Assembly (NCBI GenBank): GCA_014529385.2
Contig: CM043966.1
Coordinates: 41,605,537 to 41,669,536, forward strand
Source of the DNA: Adiantum capillus-veneris
Lineage: Eukaryota; Streptophyta; Polypodiopsida; Polypodiales; Pteridaceae
Reading direction: 5' to 3'
DNA length: 64,000 nt
In this document: positions 44,010 through 56,599 of the stretch, in pieces
Position numbering within the stretch: position 1 is the stretch's first letter
Layout of the letters: every line of letters begins with the position of its first letter
Notes under the pieces: model-generated
What the model was told of the DNA's origin: nothing
The model's database searches: none
The model's input: the letters and a program-made list of their open reading frames with translations, nothing else
Program-made: the position numbers and the translations under genes

Positions 44010-46330
44010 CCATGGAATGGCATCACAGAAAAAATCTATGAAAAATCAAACATCTCAAGTATAGAAAAATCTCAAGCATGACATCATGAAACAATCATCT
44101 CAATCATTACAAATCAACATGAGATAATATCCTGGCATAATAAAGCAAAGCCATAAAATAATAATCATTTCAGTTGTAATAAATTATCATGGAAAACCAC
44201 CATGGCATTACTCTTTCAATCATAAAAAAAATCATCATGGATTAACACCATGGTATCATGGCAGAGCACCATGGTACAAGAATCATTGAAATGATAAGAG
44301 ATCATGTGAAATAATTATTTGGAATAAAAACTATCTAGATCATAAGGAAACATTATGAAAGAACTTCATGGCATCAAAAAATAAATCCATAGAATAATAA
44401 ACAAAATATCATGAAATGATATCATGAAATCACAAAACAATCATCTTAATCATTACAGATGAGCTTAAAACAACAACATGCTATAATAAATTGAGTTCAT
44501 GGTATAATAATTCTTTTAATTATAATAAATCGTCATGAAAAATATTATTGTATTAAAATGACTCTATCTAACAAAAAACTATTTCAACTACACTAAGTCG
44601 TCCATGAAACAATGCTATGGAATAAAAAACCATCTCAATAATAAACGGTTAGTATCATCATGAAAACGCATCATCATATAATGGAACAACTCCACGGAAG
44701 AATAAACTCAGTTATACCAAGTCATTCATGAAACAATGCTATGGAACAAAAAACCATCTCAATAAGAAACGATTAGTATTATCATGAAAACACATCATCG
44801 TATCATGAAACAACTCCAAGGAAGAATAAACTTCTTACTAACAATCAATCAATATGAACGGCTTCTAATCATTATGAAAACATAGCATGTCTCATGGAAC
44901 AACTCCATGAAATAATAACTATCTCAATAAAAAACGATCATGAAAATACATCATGACATCATGGAACAACTCTATAAAATGAATAACCATTTTAGTAATA
45001 AATAATCAGTATGAATGACTTCTAATCACCATGAAAACAAATCATGACATTATGAAATAGCTCTATGAAAGAATAATCATCTCAATGGAAATGATCTGTG
45101 TACGAACGATTTGTAATCACCATGAAAATGCATCATAACCTCATGAAACAACTCCATGGAATAATAATCATTTCAATCATAATCAATCAATCTACATGAC
45201 TTTTAATCATGATAGAAACATATCATAAAATCATGAAACAACTCTATAAAAGAGTAATCGTCTTAATGACAAATGATAAATGTATTATGGCATCATGGAG
45301 CAACTCTATAAAGCAATAATCATGTCAATAATAATGGACGGCTAGTACAAACAAGTTCTAATCACCATGGAAACGTATCATGGAATCACAAAATAATTCC
45401 ATGGAAGAATAACCATATCAATAAAATGAACGATGAGTATAAATAACTTCTAATTATCATGGAAACATATCATGACATCATGAAACAACTCCATGGAATA
45501 GTAACTTTATCAATAAAATGAACGATCAGTACGAACGATTTCTAATTATCATGAAAATATATTATTGGCAACATGAAACAACTTCAGGAAATAATAACCA
45601 TATCAATAATAGAAAGATCAATAAGAACGACTTGTGATCATCATGGAAACGCATCATGGCATCATGGAACAACTCCACGTAAGAATAACCATCTCAATAA
45701 CAAACAATCAATACGAAGGACTTTTAATCATGGCATTATAAAACAACTATATGAAAGAATAATCATATCAATAAAATAAACAATTAGTATGTATACGACT
45801 TTTCATAATCATGGAATCGCATCATGGCATCATGGAACAACTCCTTGGAATAATAATCATTTCAATAACAAACGATCAATACGAACGATTTATAATCATC
45901 AAAACGTATCATGGCATCATAGAATAACTCCATGGAATAATAACCATCTCAACAAAATAAACAATCAATACGAATGACATGTGATCATCATGGAAACGCA
46001 TCAAACTTCATGAAACAACTCCATGAAATAATAATCACTTCAATAAGAAAATGATAAGTATGAACGACTTGTGATCATCATAGAAACTCATCATGACATT
46101 GTGGAACATCTCCATGGAATAATAACCATATCAAGAATAGAACAATTAATACGAAGACTTGTGATTATCATGGAAACGCATCATGACATCATGGAATAAC
46201 TCCATGGAATAATAACCATTTAAAAAAAATGAACGAACAGTACGAACCACTTATAATCATCATGGAATAGCTCCATGAAATAATAACCATCTTAACAATG
46301 AACAACTATTAGAAACGACTCCTAATCATA
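44010..46330. repeat. Satellite-like array, ~90-bp degenerate units
   Basis: Variants of AACAACTCCATGGAATAATA recur roughly every 60-120 bp, typically near 90, from about 44680 to 46290 (about twenty copies), with looser copies from 44010. Each unit also carries CATCATGGCATCATGG-like and CGATCAGTACGAACGAC-like blocks. Apparent ORFs at 45573-45779 and 45789-45977 are translations of the repeats. The array is rich in short palindromes such as CCATGG. Confidence 0.85.
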
Positions 46331-46433
46331 ACATGAAAACATAAATCTCAATCAAACGATCATAAGAACTAATGATGAGTAAAAATAATAAGTTTTGTTA
46401 TATTTTAACTGAAAATAAAGTGTTAAAATATAT

Positions 46434-46580
46434 TTCTTTGATAAATCATCAAAATTATAACTCTTTAATATATATATGTAAAGTATACATACAAATCAAT
46501 AAAAAAAGAGAAAACAAGTCATCAAAATAAAACTCTTTGATAAATCATCAAAATATAACTCTTTGATAAATCATCAAAAA
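46434..46580. repeat. Short tandem repeat, ~37-bp units
   Basis: CTCTTTGATAAATCATCAAAA and close variants recur about four times. Confidence 0.7.
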
Positions 46581-46787
46581 CATAATCATTGACATTCACA
46601 AAGAAAATAAATAATGTGAATTATTAAAGTACAAGTATCACTATTGACTGAAGATTCTAAAATAAATCATCAAAATCATAAGTATTTGAGATATAATTAC
46701 ATAATCATTGAAACATAACACTTTAATATTCATATGAAAAGAATGAAAAGAATTATCTAAACATAATTCTTTTAACATAAATCTTCA

Positions 46788-46828
46788 TATACATATATAT
46801 ATACATATATATATACATATATATATAC

Positions 46829-46882
<54 letters not shown>
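46788..46882. repeat. (ATATAC)n / (AT)n microsatellite
   Basis: Uninterrupted ATATAC units pass into pure AT dinucleotides. Confidence 0.95.
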
Positions 46883-46884
<2 letters not shown>

Positions 46885-46989
46885 ATTTGATCGTTATCAT
46901 AAATCATACACGGTCAAAACCAAAAGCAAAATAAAAATATTTCAAGTGATATGACTTTGATTTAACTCGATCATGCACATGCATCAAAA

Positions 46990-47430
46990 TATATGTAATA
47001 TATATAAAGAGTAAGTATAGATATCAATCAATTTATCTATTTCTTTCAATATATAAATCAAATTGAAGACGATGTAAATTTAGTATGCCTAACTTTTAAT
47101 CTGTTTCTTTTACATAAACCAAATTGCATATAATCCATAAAAAATAATAAAAAATTATGTAACAAGAAGGATTAAAGACATTGTAATTTCAATACGCTTA
47201 GCTTTCACTCTAATTTCTTCTAGACAAATTGAATCGCATATGATCCATAAAAAGAAAATCCAAGAATCATGCAATAAGAAACTCAACACATATCAATATA
47301 GAAATCGAATTGAATACAACATAATTAACTCTTGATTTAAGTTCTTTTATGCAAATCAAATTGAATATGATGCATGAAAGGTAAATCAAAGATTCATAAC
47401 AAGAAGCTTAACACAAACAAGAAGCTTAAA
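46990..47430. repeat. Degenerate ~120-bp tandem repeat
   Basis: Three to four copies share the blocks CAAATTG(A/C)ATATGAT, CATAAAA and AACAAGAAG. Confidence 0.55.
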
Positions 47431-47654
47431 AATAGTTATCAATTCCTTGTAAGCTACTTTTGGTAAATAATTTCACAAATCAGTCATGACCAGTAGACGT
47501 AGAATACCCCAAAACCTTAAGAATGACTCTTTGAACACCGAAATCCAAGTATTGAGCAAAAAGTTATGATGATTTTATGTTTTGTCAAATTGCCAATTTT
47601 TGCTACATGCGTGAGGAAAAAAATGCTTTATTTTCTTGAAGAAAAAGCAACCAC

Positions 47655-47666
47655 GCTCTGATACCA
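47655..47666 (-). promoter_or_regulatory. Initiator tRNA-Met primer-binding site
   Basis: The minus strand reads TGGTATCAGAGC exactly, adjacent to the LTR at 47667. This is the standard copia PBS. Confidence 0.85.
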
Positions 47667-47846
47667 TGTTGAGAAGACAAATAAAGAGAAGAATAGAGAG
47701 ATGATACGGAGAGAGTATAACCCCAAAGTGTGTAAAATACACACACAAGATGGTATATATATAGAGGGAACCCAAGGCTATATTTAGAGTAACTTCACAT
47801 AGAAGCTCAACAAAATTGCTCACGAGAGATGTGAGGTTCTCTAACA
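47667..47846 (-). repeat. Copia-type 5' LTR, ~180 bp
   Basis: On the minus strand it begins TGTTAGAGAACC and ends CTTCTCAACA, directly followed by the PBS. TATATATA on the minus strand near 47755-47764 could be a TATA box. No gag or pol follows on the left. The internal region appears lost or replaced by the repeats there, and a second LTR was not found. Confidence 0.75.
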
Positions 47847-48394
47847 ACCATCACCAAATATTGAATTTTGTGTGCCGCTCTCGATGCCTTCCAAACTGCT
47901 TTGCCTTTTGAACCATAGTGTGTGGGGGTTTGTCTGGCCCAAGCTTAATGTTGTTGTCTATAGGATGAGTCCGTTGCACCTTGGTTGCCCTTTTTTTGCA
48001 TTCCCCACTTACATTCCGCATCTACCATGTTGCTTTGCAATAGCTCCTGTCTAGATTTGCGACCAAGTTGGTCGTTGCATGTCGTACACTTGACCGCTTG
48101 TTTTTCAAAAATGTTTTGTGTATTTCTCCAACCACTATGCTAGAAAAAGCTCGTTGAGGGTATTTGGGAATTGAGCATGCAACACTTCCTCGATGTAGCA
48201 TGCATGATCAGGCTACTGGTCTCTGAACTATAAAATAATTCTTATACGTCGAGTGTTGGCATCAAAACACCCTATCTTGCGCTATACTAAAGTCCATTTT
48301 GTCGCCATGCTTTACTCTATAGTAGCACCCATGCGTGTTTGACACTTGTGGGTCTAGGACGGCACGCTCTTGAATATGGGACCCTCCCCTTCCT

Positions 48395-48435
<41 letters not shown>

Positions 48436-50689
48436 CCATAACAAGCAAAGACATAAGATCTCCTGTCGCTCTTTCTCTCTTGGCGCTCCCTACCCTAAGA
48501 TGAACGTCAACGCACACTGCCAGAAGAAGTGCATCAATGATTCTCAAGTGAAGCAAGAGTGGAATGGAGTGGCGTTGGGTCCTATGATGGAAGGGATGTG
48601 AAACATTGTGATGCAAGGGAGTAGATTAGTAAGAAGGGAACATAGAAGGGGGTGCCATCATTGAATAAATAAATGTATTCTATTTTGATATATTGACGAG
48701 CCTTAGATGTGGTAAAGTATTGGATCATTCCACTTCAAGTAAGTATCTAGTGATCAAGGCATCCACAAAAATGAGCGTCAACCATGTAGTTAGACATATC
48801 TCTTATTCTTGAAGAAATATATAATGCCTATTCTAAGATTAAAAGGCCTAGATGCTCATCTCCACACATGCATACTCCTTTTATAGGCCCTTGACCATCC
48901 TATAGGAGATCCCTTGATATGCATGAGTACTTTAGGGCCTTTCCCTCCCTAGTTCTACCATAGGCCTAACATTATTCCCCCCTTGGAGAAGAAGTTTCTT
49001 CCTCAAAAATATTAGTGGAAATTTATTCTTAAAGAAACTAAAGTTTTCCACAGTGGCACCTCCCTTGAGTCCACCTACCCACTTGATCGATACCGTGATA
49101 GTCAATCAAGAATATGTGCAGCTTCATATGGTTTAGTAGGAGGTTCAATGAAACCAACAAGAACATCTTGATCATCTACAGGCTTTGAAAGCACTTTTGG
49201 AAAAAGCTTATATACAAAAATAGATGAATGAGTTACCACAATCAAGAGGTAACCAAATGAATGGCCAGTTTTTGAACTTTTTGAAGGTGTTGGAACACGT
49301 AAGAATACCTATTCTTAACGTTTCATGGAAGTGACTTGCCAACATGTCTCATCTGCATAGCTCTTATATCTATCTTATCCCATGAGAAATACTCAACATA
49401 TAGATATGATCATGGAAGAATTCCTTGACTTGCAAACATGCCCTTAGGGAGTTCACTAAAGTATATCTAACATAGCACATGCGTTCAGTAGAAGGGATTT
49501 TAATTTCTTGTAAATTTACAGATTCATGTGTACAAGAGGTGTATAATGGGTAATTAAAATCCATTTTGGTGAACGCACACGATATAAGAAAATTTTGCGT
49601 AGTGAATGCCCCGGGGACATGCCTCATCATTAGCCAACCACACCATAACTCATGATAGAGATTGAAAACCGTTCATAAGCATGAAGGGACTAAGCGTAGT
49701 TGTAACATGCTTTGCATCATGATAAGAAAATTCCAAACTAGAGAGATAATATTCCCAATTGCATTGCTTCTTGCTAACATGGGTTATTAGCATATCCTCT
49801 AGCACTTGACTAACACTTGGGAATATAATTCATACAAATTGTTAGCAACCAGCTTGGTTAAAGAGTGGACTTGATTGGAATAAACTTATAAAATTTAGGG
49901 ACTAACACTAATATGATGCATAGTAGAGTTTTGTAAATCATACATAGTTGTTTGCATGATTTAAATGCAGGCGCTAGCATGGGTATGCATGCTCACCTAT
50001 CCCAGCCAATATAGATGCATGTAGATCAATCCAGTGAGCCAATGGATCTAGTTTGAGAGAGTCTCTCACCTATTTTCTATTAGTATTTTAGCTAGTAGCA
50101 CTCACTTATTGGTGCATCACCTTCAAGTGGGAGTTTGTTGCGGTAAAGGCGTTGCAGCTTTGCCCACAATCAGGCGGTTGGTCCATCCCCTAACGTACAT
50201 CCTGCCTTATTTTTTAAATACACAAACAATAAGGAGCTCCTCACTCACATTCTAGAGGTTTCTGCACCCACATAATTTTGATCTTGCTTCTCCCCTTCCC
50301 CGCACCCATTGCATTGTGCACACACACGCATCCGCACTACGTGCACTCACAATTTACACTAAGTTTTTGTAAGCTTTGAGCTTGGTGGATTCCATGTCAT
50401 GTGTTGGGTAGTTCCTCCATTTTGTTTCTAATGTTTGATCATCTTTTAACCCTGCTTGGAAAGCTTCCAAGCTGCATTGATTGGTTCATATATTTTGTCT
50501 ACCAACACAGATCATCCCGATCTTGGTTTTGACTCTTTAAAGTCCAATGACATTGATTGATTCATTTCCGCAACTCTTTTCTATTTGATCTCCTTTCATT
50601 GTTTTATCCTTCTAAGATTGTATCATTTGCATGCCCTTTTTTGGAGTCTTTTGGAGGTTTACTAGGTGTATCCAACCTGCTTTCTTTGT
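47847..50689. other. Unassigned DNA with a C38 homopolymer
   Basis: About 2.8 kb with no coding ORF I trust. A run of 38 cytosines lies at 48396-48433, and an apparent glycine-rich ORF over it is an artefact of the run. The right end (50100-50690) may already belong to the decayed element E. Confidence 0.5.
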
Positions 50690-51100
50690 TCTGTCTATTT
50701 TCTTGGTGTGTGCCCTCGTAACTACCCGAATCAAAATAGTGGGTTCACCCTTTCATGAGCTATTTGGCATGACTTGAACTACATTTATGGCTACCTTCCC
50801 TTTGTTAGTTGGCTTCCTAGGATAGTCGTCTAGAAAATTTTTGCCCTTGCAACCACACTGCATGCAATAAGCCTAGATTGGTCTAGCATTATTAACTAGC
50901 TCGTTACAATCATTTTTTCAATGGTCATAAAAATTTTCTATTCGATATCCCTTCATTTCTTTTTCCTTCTAAGATTGGATCATTTGCATCTCTCGTTTTT
51001 GGAGTCGTTTGAAGGTTTGTTGGGTGTATTCGACCTGCTTGCATTGTTCTATCTATTTTTCTTGGCGTGTGCCCTTGTAATTACCTGAATCAAAACAATG
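50580..51100. repeat. Duplicated segment in element E gag-linker, 358-bp offset
   Basis: About 165 bp starting at 50580 recurs, diverged, from 50938 (shared CCTTCTAAGATTG and GATCATTTGCAT-like blocks). The offset of 358 is not a multiple of 3. Confidence 0.7.
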
Positions 51101-52190
51101 GTCCTTTATTATATGGCATGATTGTTCTTAAATCTTGCTCCTCCACTTGCCCTTTAGGCAACATGTACTTGATCGGTACAACATTGTTTCCTGTCAATGG
51201 TGGCTATTGTCCTACTAGTATAGGTTGTGGTCTTTCCATAGCCATAGGCAATTTTTGGATTGGTCCCATGTTAGGTTGATGCCTATACATCGGTTATCCC
51301 TGTTGTCTCATTGGTACGTATTGGACATTTATGTTGTATTTAGGCTTGTAAAAGCACTCATTCATTTTGTGGTTTGTTAATTTTCCTTCGATGGCACACT
51401 ATTTTGAAGGTATGGGTTGTCCCATAGGTTTCCTCTGTTGTGGACTTAGTCCCGGCCCTTGCATCATCATCCTTTGCATGTTATTCATCATATCATACAT
51501 GCATTTAAGCATGTCCTCCATAGCATTGACAAGAGCTTCCATAATTGGTCCTACCTATGTTGGTACTATAGATGTGGTCCACTCACTCTGAATAACCTTA
51601 ATAGTGCTTTCTTCGTTGAAGATTTTGTAGTTATCCCCCAAGTCGATTGCATCCAGGTTGCATGCTTCCCAAGTCGCATGTTTTCTACTATACAGAATGG
51701 CATGAAAATCTTTGTTGAGTAGTCCTTCTAGGAACTGTGAGACAAGCCTCTCCTCAATTGGAATCTCCAAATCCAAAAATCTATCGATATATTGCGTTAT
51801 CTGACTCACACAATCTCTTACTATTTCTCCTTGTTTCTATTTGAAGTTGTAGATTTGTGCTACAATGCTATGTTTGATTCCCATTTTCAAACAAGCAGCA
51901 ACAAATCTCATCACCAATGTTGGTAGATCAGTAATTGATCTAGGAGGTATGGTATGGAACCAGATTCAAGATTTTCCCTCCAAGGTTATCCCAAACCCCT
52001 CAAACTGAGTATGGAAGTTTGCTATGTTCTCAACTCTCAGTGACTTGTATGAAGCTTGCTAAATTTCATACAAATCCCTAGATCCATTGTCTTTTTTTAC
52101 CCACTCCTAAAAATGGGTTGTTTCAACTCTACAGCGATGTTCCGTACCTACTCTCTAGGCCGACGTTTCCCCCATTAAATCTTCAAACCA
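50690..52190 (-). pseudogene. Element E gag: capsid, knuckle variant and linker
   Basis: Minus-strand translation matches the gag of element C by motif. Near 51840-52010 it has FEGFGITLEG and IVAQIYNF, then ORF 51555-51809 continues the capsid (RLVSQFLEGLLNKDFHA). At 51350-51420 it has CAIEGKLTNHKMNECFYKP, the same knuckle variant as in C. At 50700-50890 a linker resembles that of C (YCMQCGCKG, then ILIRVVTRAHTKK). There are many stops and shifts. The gag is interrupted on the right by a small LTR element and resumes at 53833. Confidence 0.7.
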
Positions 52191-52227
52191 GTTGTTTAGT
52201 AAGCGTGACTCATGTGGACCTCTCCTT

Positions 52228-52487
52228 TGTTGGGTATGCAAGCCTGGGTTTAGTGGTGTCTTAGCCTGTGGGAACACCACTCTCATAATGCATGCAGATC
52301 AACTCGAGTTCCTTTTTAGTGTGCATGGCAAATTTGGCTATATATGTAAGTTTATTATTACACAATCATTAATCATAGCGTGCTTGTTACAAGCTGTGTC
52401 AAATTCTCTCTCTCTCGCTCTCGGTTGCTATGTACTTACTTGCCATGTCTGCAATCCGGTACCACCCACCATAACCACAACCCATCA
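52228..52487 (+). repeat. Left LTR of the small copia-type element
   Basis: It starts TGTTGGGTATGC and ends CAACCCATCA. It differs from the right LTR by scattered substitutions and a few short indels. Confidence 0.9.
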
Positions 52488-53577
52488 TATGGTATTAGAG
52501 CAAGGCGATTTTGCTTGGCATCGATTTGTGCTCAATAAGCTGCGCGGGAGCAGCCGCTTATACAGAGAGACAGGAGGTTGAACGACCTGCATTTTTTTGC
52601 CCGTAATCTTCAGTAGTAGGATCACCCTAGCTTACTGGTGAATTCTTGATTCTTGAGCGCCTGCAAATTTGGCCTTCTCAGCTTGCTGCGAGCAACACTA
52701 TCATCCTTGCCATCACGCTCTTCTGCTCGACATTGCTACAGAGAAAGTGCTTTTTTTATTTGTGTCCACACTTTAAAAGTGGCCACCCATTTAAGTTCTC
52801 AAGTACGGATTCCCACCCTCGGGTAACCTCGACCCTGCAGTACGGTGCTCGTCAATGCTAATAGTCAAACAATCGATTAGCAGATCAAGCAATTGTGAAT
52901 TTCTAGATTGCAGGCGGTGAACTGGCAAGGCGTGTTTGTAGCATATCAAAACCCTCATAGTCGTCAAGCCTACAAGTCGGTGGTTAATAAACCTCCAAAG
53001 AAGTGGCCTAGTGATGATAATAAGAATATTTTTGATCAATTCAGTTAGCTTGTCAGCACCCTGGCCTTGGATGGTGATGCTAAAGAAAAGCATGAGGGCA
53101 ACTCCAAAAAATCAAAGCTTCTCGAGAAAGAAAGACAATGGTGATTTTTCAATGATTTTGCTTCAAGCACTCAATACATCAATAGAGACCATACATGAAG
53201 AACTACTTCAAGATTGTGGTACCAGTTTCACAAACTACTTTTACCAGTTTAGTGTCATAGAATTGTCATATTTTGTCTATTGTCATAACAATCATATAAA
53301 GCCTTATTTCAGCCTTTAAGTTGTCAGTTATTGCCATGAAGCCAAAATTTTGTACAAGGTTATAGACACTACCATGAAAATAAAGTGGTAAGACCACCCT
53401 TTTGTTGTTTGGTCGAACTCTGGTATGTCTCACACTGATGGTTGTCTGAGGGAAGTGCACACACACACACCTATGTTATTGTCAAGGGGGGGACTTCTAC
53501 TCATGGTTTCACGTGATTGGACTCTGCCATGGTCTGCATCAAGTCCATAGTCAGTGGTTTGGGCTTGAGGGGGGGGT

Positions 53578-53827
53578 TGTTGGTATGCAAGCTTGGGTTT
53601 AGTGGTGTCTTAGCATGTGGGAATACTCTCATAATGCATGCAGATCAACTCGAGTTCCTTTTTAGTGTGCATGGCAAGTTTGTCTATGTATGTAAGGTTA
53701 TTATTACACAATCATTAATAATAGCGTGCTTGTTACAAGCTGTGTTGAATTCTCTCTCTCTCGGTTTCTTTGCACTTACTTGCCATGTCTGCAATCCGGT
53801 ACCACCCACCATAGCCACAACCAATCA
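53578..53827 (+). repeat. Right LTR of the small copia-type element
   Basis: It starts TGTTGGTATGCA and ends CAACCAATCA, followed by TCCTT, which matches the left flank. Confidence 0.9.
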
Positions 53828-53832
53828 TCCTT

Positions 53833-54640
53833 GTCCTAGTGTCACCCATTTTTCTTCAGTTAATGGTGGTTTCTGCATCTCCACCCCAATTTCCATCATT
53901 GAGGTGGCTACCTTGGACCATGTTTCCCCGCTAATTGGCCATTCTACCAAATTCTCTTTCATTTGGCTGTAGGTTCTATTTTATTTTAGGTATTGTACCT
54001 GTAATGATTTCTCAGATTGAGTATCCTTGTTATTTTGTATGTTCAATCTCTTTTGCAATCATCATAACAAAGTTGTTGTTATATAGATCCCTGAAGAGAT
54101 GGACAAGAAGGTTTGCTAAGCCCTTCTCCCTTATCTTGAAAATATATACATGATTTTCAAGGGTGTCAACTGCCCTAATTTGGCATGAGCAGTCCCAGTC
54201 AACTCTGTAACATTGTTTTCCTCCCAACAGTAAACTCCAAGCCGTGTGTTGTTCAATAGGTATGCGCTTCAAAGGTTTGGTATCTATCAAGTCATACTGT
54301 TTTGACTCTAACACTAGAAGTCCCTCTTTTATGTTTTGGAATCAGAGTATCAACCTCCAATCCCCATTGGTCTACAGTGTCAGGATTTTGTATTTTGAGG
54401 TATTGCTCCCCACTTTGGTCCATATAGAAGGTATATTGCTTGTTAGCTCTAACCTTCTCTTCAAACTCAACGGTATGGTTATCTACCCTTACTACATACT
54501 CCTCATTGGGAACCAGATAAATCTGAGCCCCATGCTTGTTATTCTTATAGAAGGTCAAAATGTGATTGAACTTGAGAGAGGTCCCAGTCCTTGATTGGGT
54601 CAAAAAGGAAGACATCTCAGAACTTGAATCGAAGAAGTGT
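53833..54640 (-). pseudogene. Element E gag N-terminal region
   Basis: ORFs 54292-54615 (starting MSSFLTQSRTGTSLKFNHIL) and 54030-54314 overlap in different frames. A diverged second copy occurs at 63040-63850. The segment GTSLKF...AQIYLVPNEEYVVRVD is shared, and the layout recalls the Gag N-terminus of element C. No catalytic or binding motif is seen. The sequence continues across the small LTR insertion into 50690-52190. Confidence 0.6.
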
Positions 54641-56576
54641 CTGGCACTTATTTTGCGATAGTCTCTAAAGGCTTCCCTTGGTTTATGCTTTCTTCAGTCA
54701 ATACTCTACTCTCAGTCTCTCGATTGTAACCGTGATTTGTGAAAAAAAGGCGTGACCTTAGGAACTTCTCAATGAAAATGAATATCTGGCTTTCCATACC
54801 AATACCAACCCGTTTCGGTGTCGTTAATTTTTTTCTAGCAATTTACCAAGCTATTTTTGATCTCCTTGTGAAATAAAGAGTATATAAGTTAGTCTATTGA
54901 TCACAAGAATACAAAAGAACTCTTGATGCAAATGTTTGCTTCAATCCCATCAATACATCCACAATGTCAATCTGCAGCCTTTAATTCTAAAAACTCATTT
55001 CAAGTAGCAAATAATATCCAAATGACTTCAAACTTGCTAGGCTAGTTGCTTAAGGTGACTACCAGCTATTTTTTGAACCAAAAAATGTCAAATTTGATCT
55101 CTCTGGCTAGTAGGAGATAATAAGTGCGCTTATTATCTACTAGGTCAAAAAATGACAATTTTGTACTTTTTCTTGCCGACACTAGTCAAGTATGTTCCCA
55201 ACAAGTCCTGAATGAGGTTATTTCAATTTTTTGTCAATTTGATCTCAATCCTCAACAGTTTCTATATTTGGCATCTGCAAATGCAATTTTAGTGGTCGTG
55301 CAAGTCAGATAATGTCCAAATTGGTTGATACTTCTTCCAAGCACCCTAGCCCCAATCCCCTTTGAAAAAACTTACAAAAGTTCAATTTTTAGGGTAGGAG
55401 ATATAAAGCACGCTTAATACCTTCATGGTCAAAATGAGGTGATTTTGCAACTTTTTGTCTTTCACTGGTTTCAAAGATTTATGAGCCTATCTAATAACTT
55501 ACAAGTCCAAATTCTACCAAATTTGAATAAGAGCCTCTTTACACTATGGTGATACCAATGGAGTTGATAAAAGGTCCAAATCTTGCTTTTTTAACCTCCT
55601 AGATATTAAGCACGTTTATTATCTAGGCAGTGATTTTGTGCACGTTTTTCCAATCATTCGCGTCCCACAGCTGAAACAAGGTGTTTAAAGACTTGTCAAG
55701 AGGTTTGGGCAAGTCCTATTCAAATTTAACTTTTTTCACCTTTAGTTGTTTGTTTGTTCAGAGAAAGGACTGTTTTGGCCCAATTTGGTGCCCAATTGGA
55801 GTTATAACCACTTGTGCCTTCACAAAAGTGTTCACTTATTTCCCAAACAGCTATTCATGTGAAAAAAAAATTGTTTCAAGCGTGAGAGAAAAAACGCTTA
55901 TTATGTACAGGATAGAAACTGCACTTTTTTGGGAGTTTGATGGCATTTAGGTCTTATACAAGCTATTACAAACACTTCTAGCATCTTAAACGCACTTTTA
56001 CATGCATCTATCACTAGGGAGATAATAAGCTGAAATTTGGTTGAGCTTTGAAAATTTTCTTGAAAGCTGGTTTTTGACTTACCCATAGGTTGCTATAACT
56101 TTTCCAAGATTAATGATGACCAGAAATGCTATTTTGAAGCTTTGAAATCACATTATTAGTCCCAAACCTAAAAAATCTAAAAAAAATTGCAAGCACTTCA
56201 ATGATGTCAATTCAAAGAGTGAGATATATTGGAAACCTTCCTTGATTCCTACTTACCCTACTCCTAATCATATCACTCAAAAGATAGTGAAAAATGTCCA
56301 CCAGCACTAGTTTTCTTGTGTTTTCTGCTTGAAAAGTGCATCAATTCCTAGACCATGACATAGTCCAAGCTATCAACCATTAAAACACAACATAATCTAA
56401 GTGTAAAGGTCTTCGGCAAGTACAACTACTCCCAAGATAGCTCTACATAGCTGAAGTAGACACACCTCAACTGTGCAATTTCTAAAAGATGGTTTTTGTT
56501 CTCCAAGAAAACCTAGAGGAAGTTTCTAATTAATCCCACTGAGCACTGAGGTTTTTCCCTAGTTTAGGTCACATCA
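54641..56576 (-). other. Leader of element E with its own palindrome family
   Basis: About 1.9 kb between gag and PBS without coding ORFs. Palindromes start at 55115 (arms AGATAATAAG and CTTATTATCT, core TGCG), 55399 (core CACG) and 55601 (core CACG). Half-sites are at 55895-55906 and about 56020-56030. The step 55115 to 55399 is 284. Each is followed by a similar block (TGATTTTGYRACTTTTT-like), so these are diverged tandem units. Confidence 0.85.
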
Positions 56577-56594
56577 TCCCCCGTAATGGTGCCA
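56577..56594 (-). promoter_or_regulatory. Primer-binding site of element E
   Basis: Minus-strand TGGCACCATTACGGGGGA matches the C-element PBS at 14 of 18 bases. It lies 5 bases inside the LTR. Confidence 0.7.
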
Positions 56595-56599
56595 AAATA

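Larger units (their letters stand above)
52228..53827 (+). mobile_element. Small non-autonomous copia-type LTR element with target duplication
   Basis: LTRs 52228-52487 (260 bp) and 53578-53827 (250 bp) both run TGTTGG...ATCA. The PBS is TGGTATTAGAGC at 52490-52501, one base off the initiator Met site. A polypurine tract (GGGCTTGAGGGGGGG) precedes the right LTR. The perfect duplication TCCTT lies at 52223-52227 and 53828-53832. The internal part is only about 1.1 kb with no complete gag or pol, so it must have used proteins of another copia. It is inserted in the element E gag. Confidence 0.9.

Noticed and set aside
45573-45977. Two ORFs of 60-70 residues with NHGNASWHHGTTP-like repeats
   Set aside because: They are translations of the ~90-bp satellite unit and the frame follows the repeat, so there is no evidence of a gene.
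48262-48616. Glycine-rich ORFs on the minus strand
   Set aside because: The glycine run is the C38 homopolymer, with no motif on either side.
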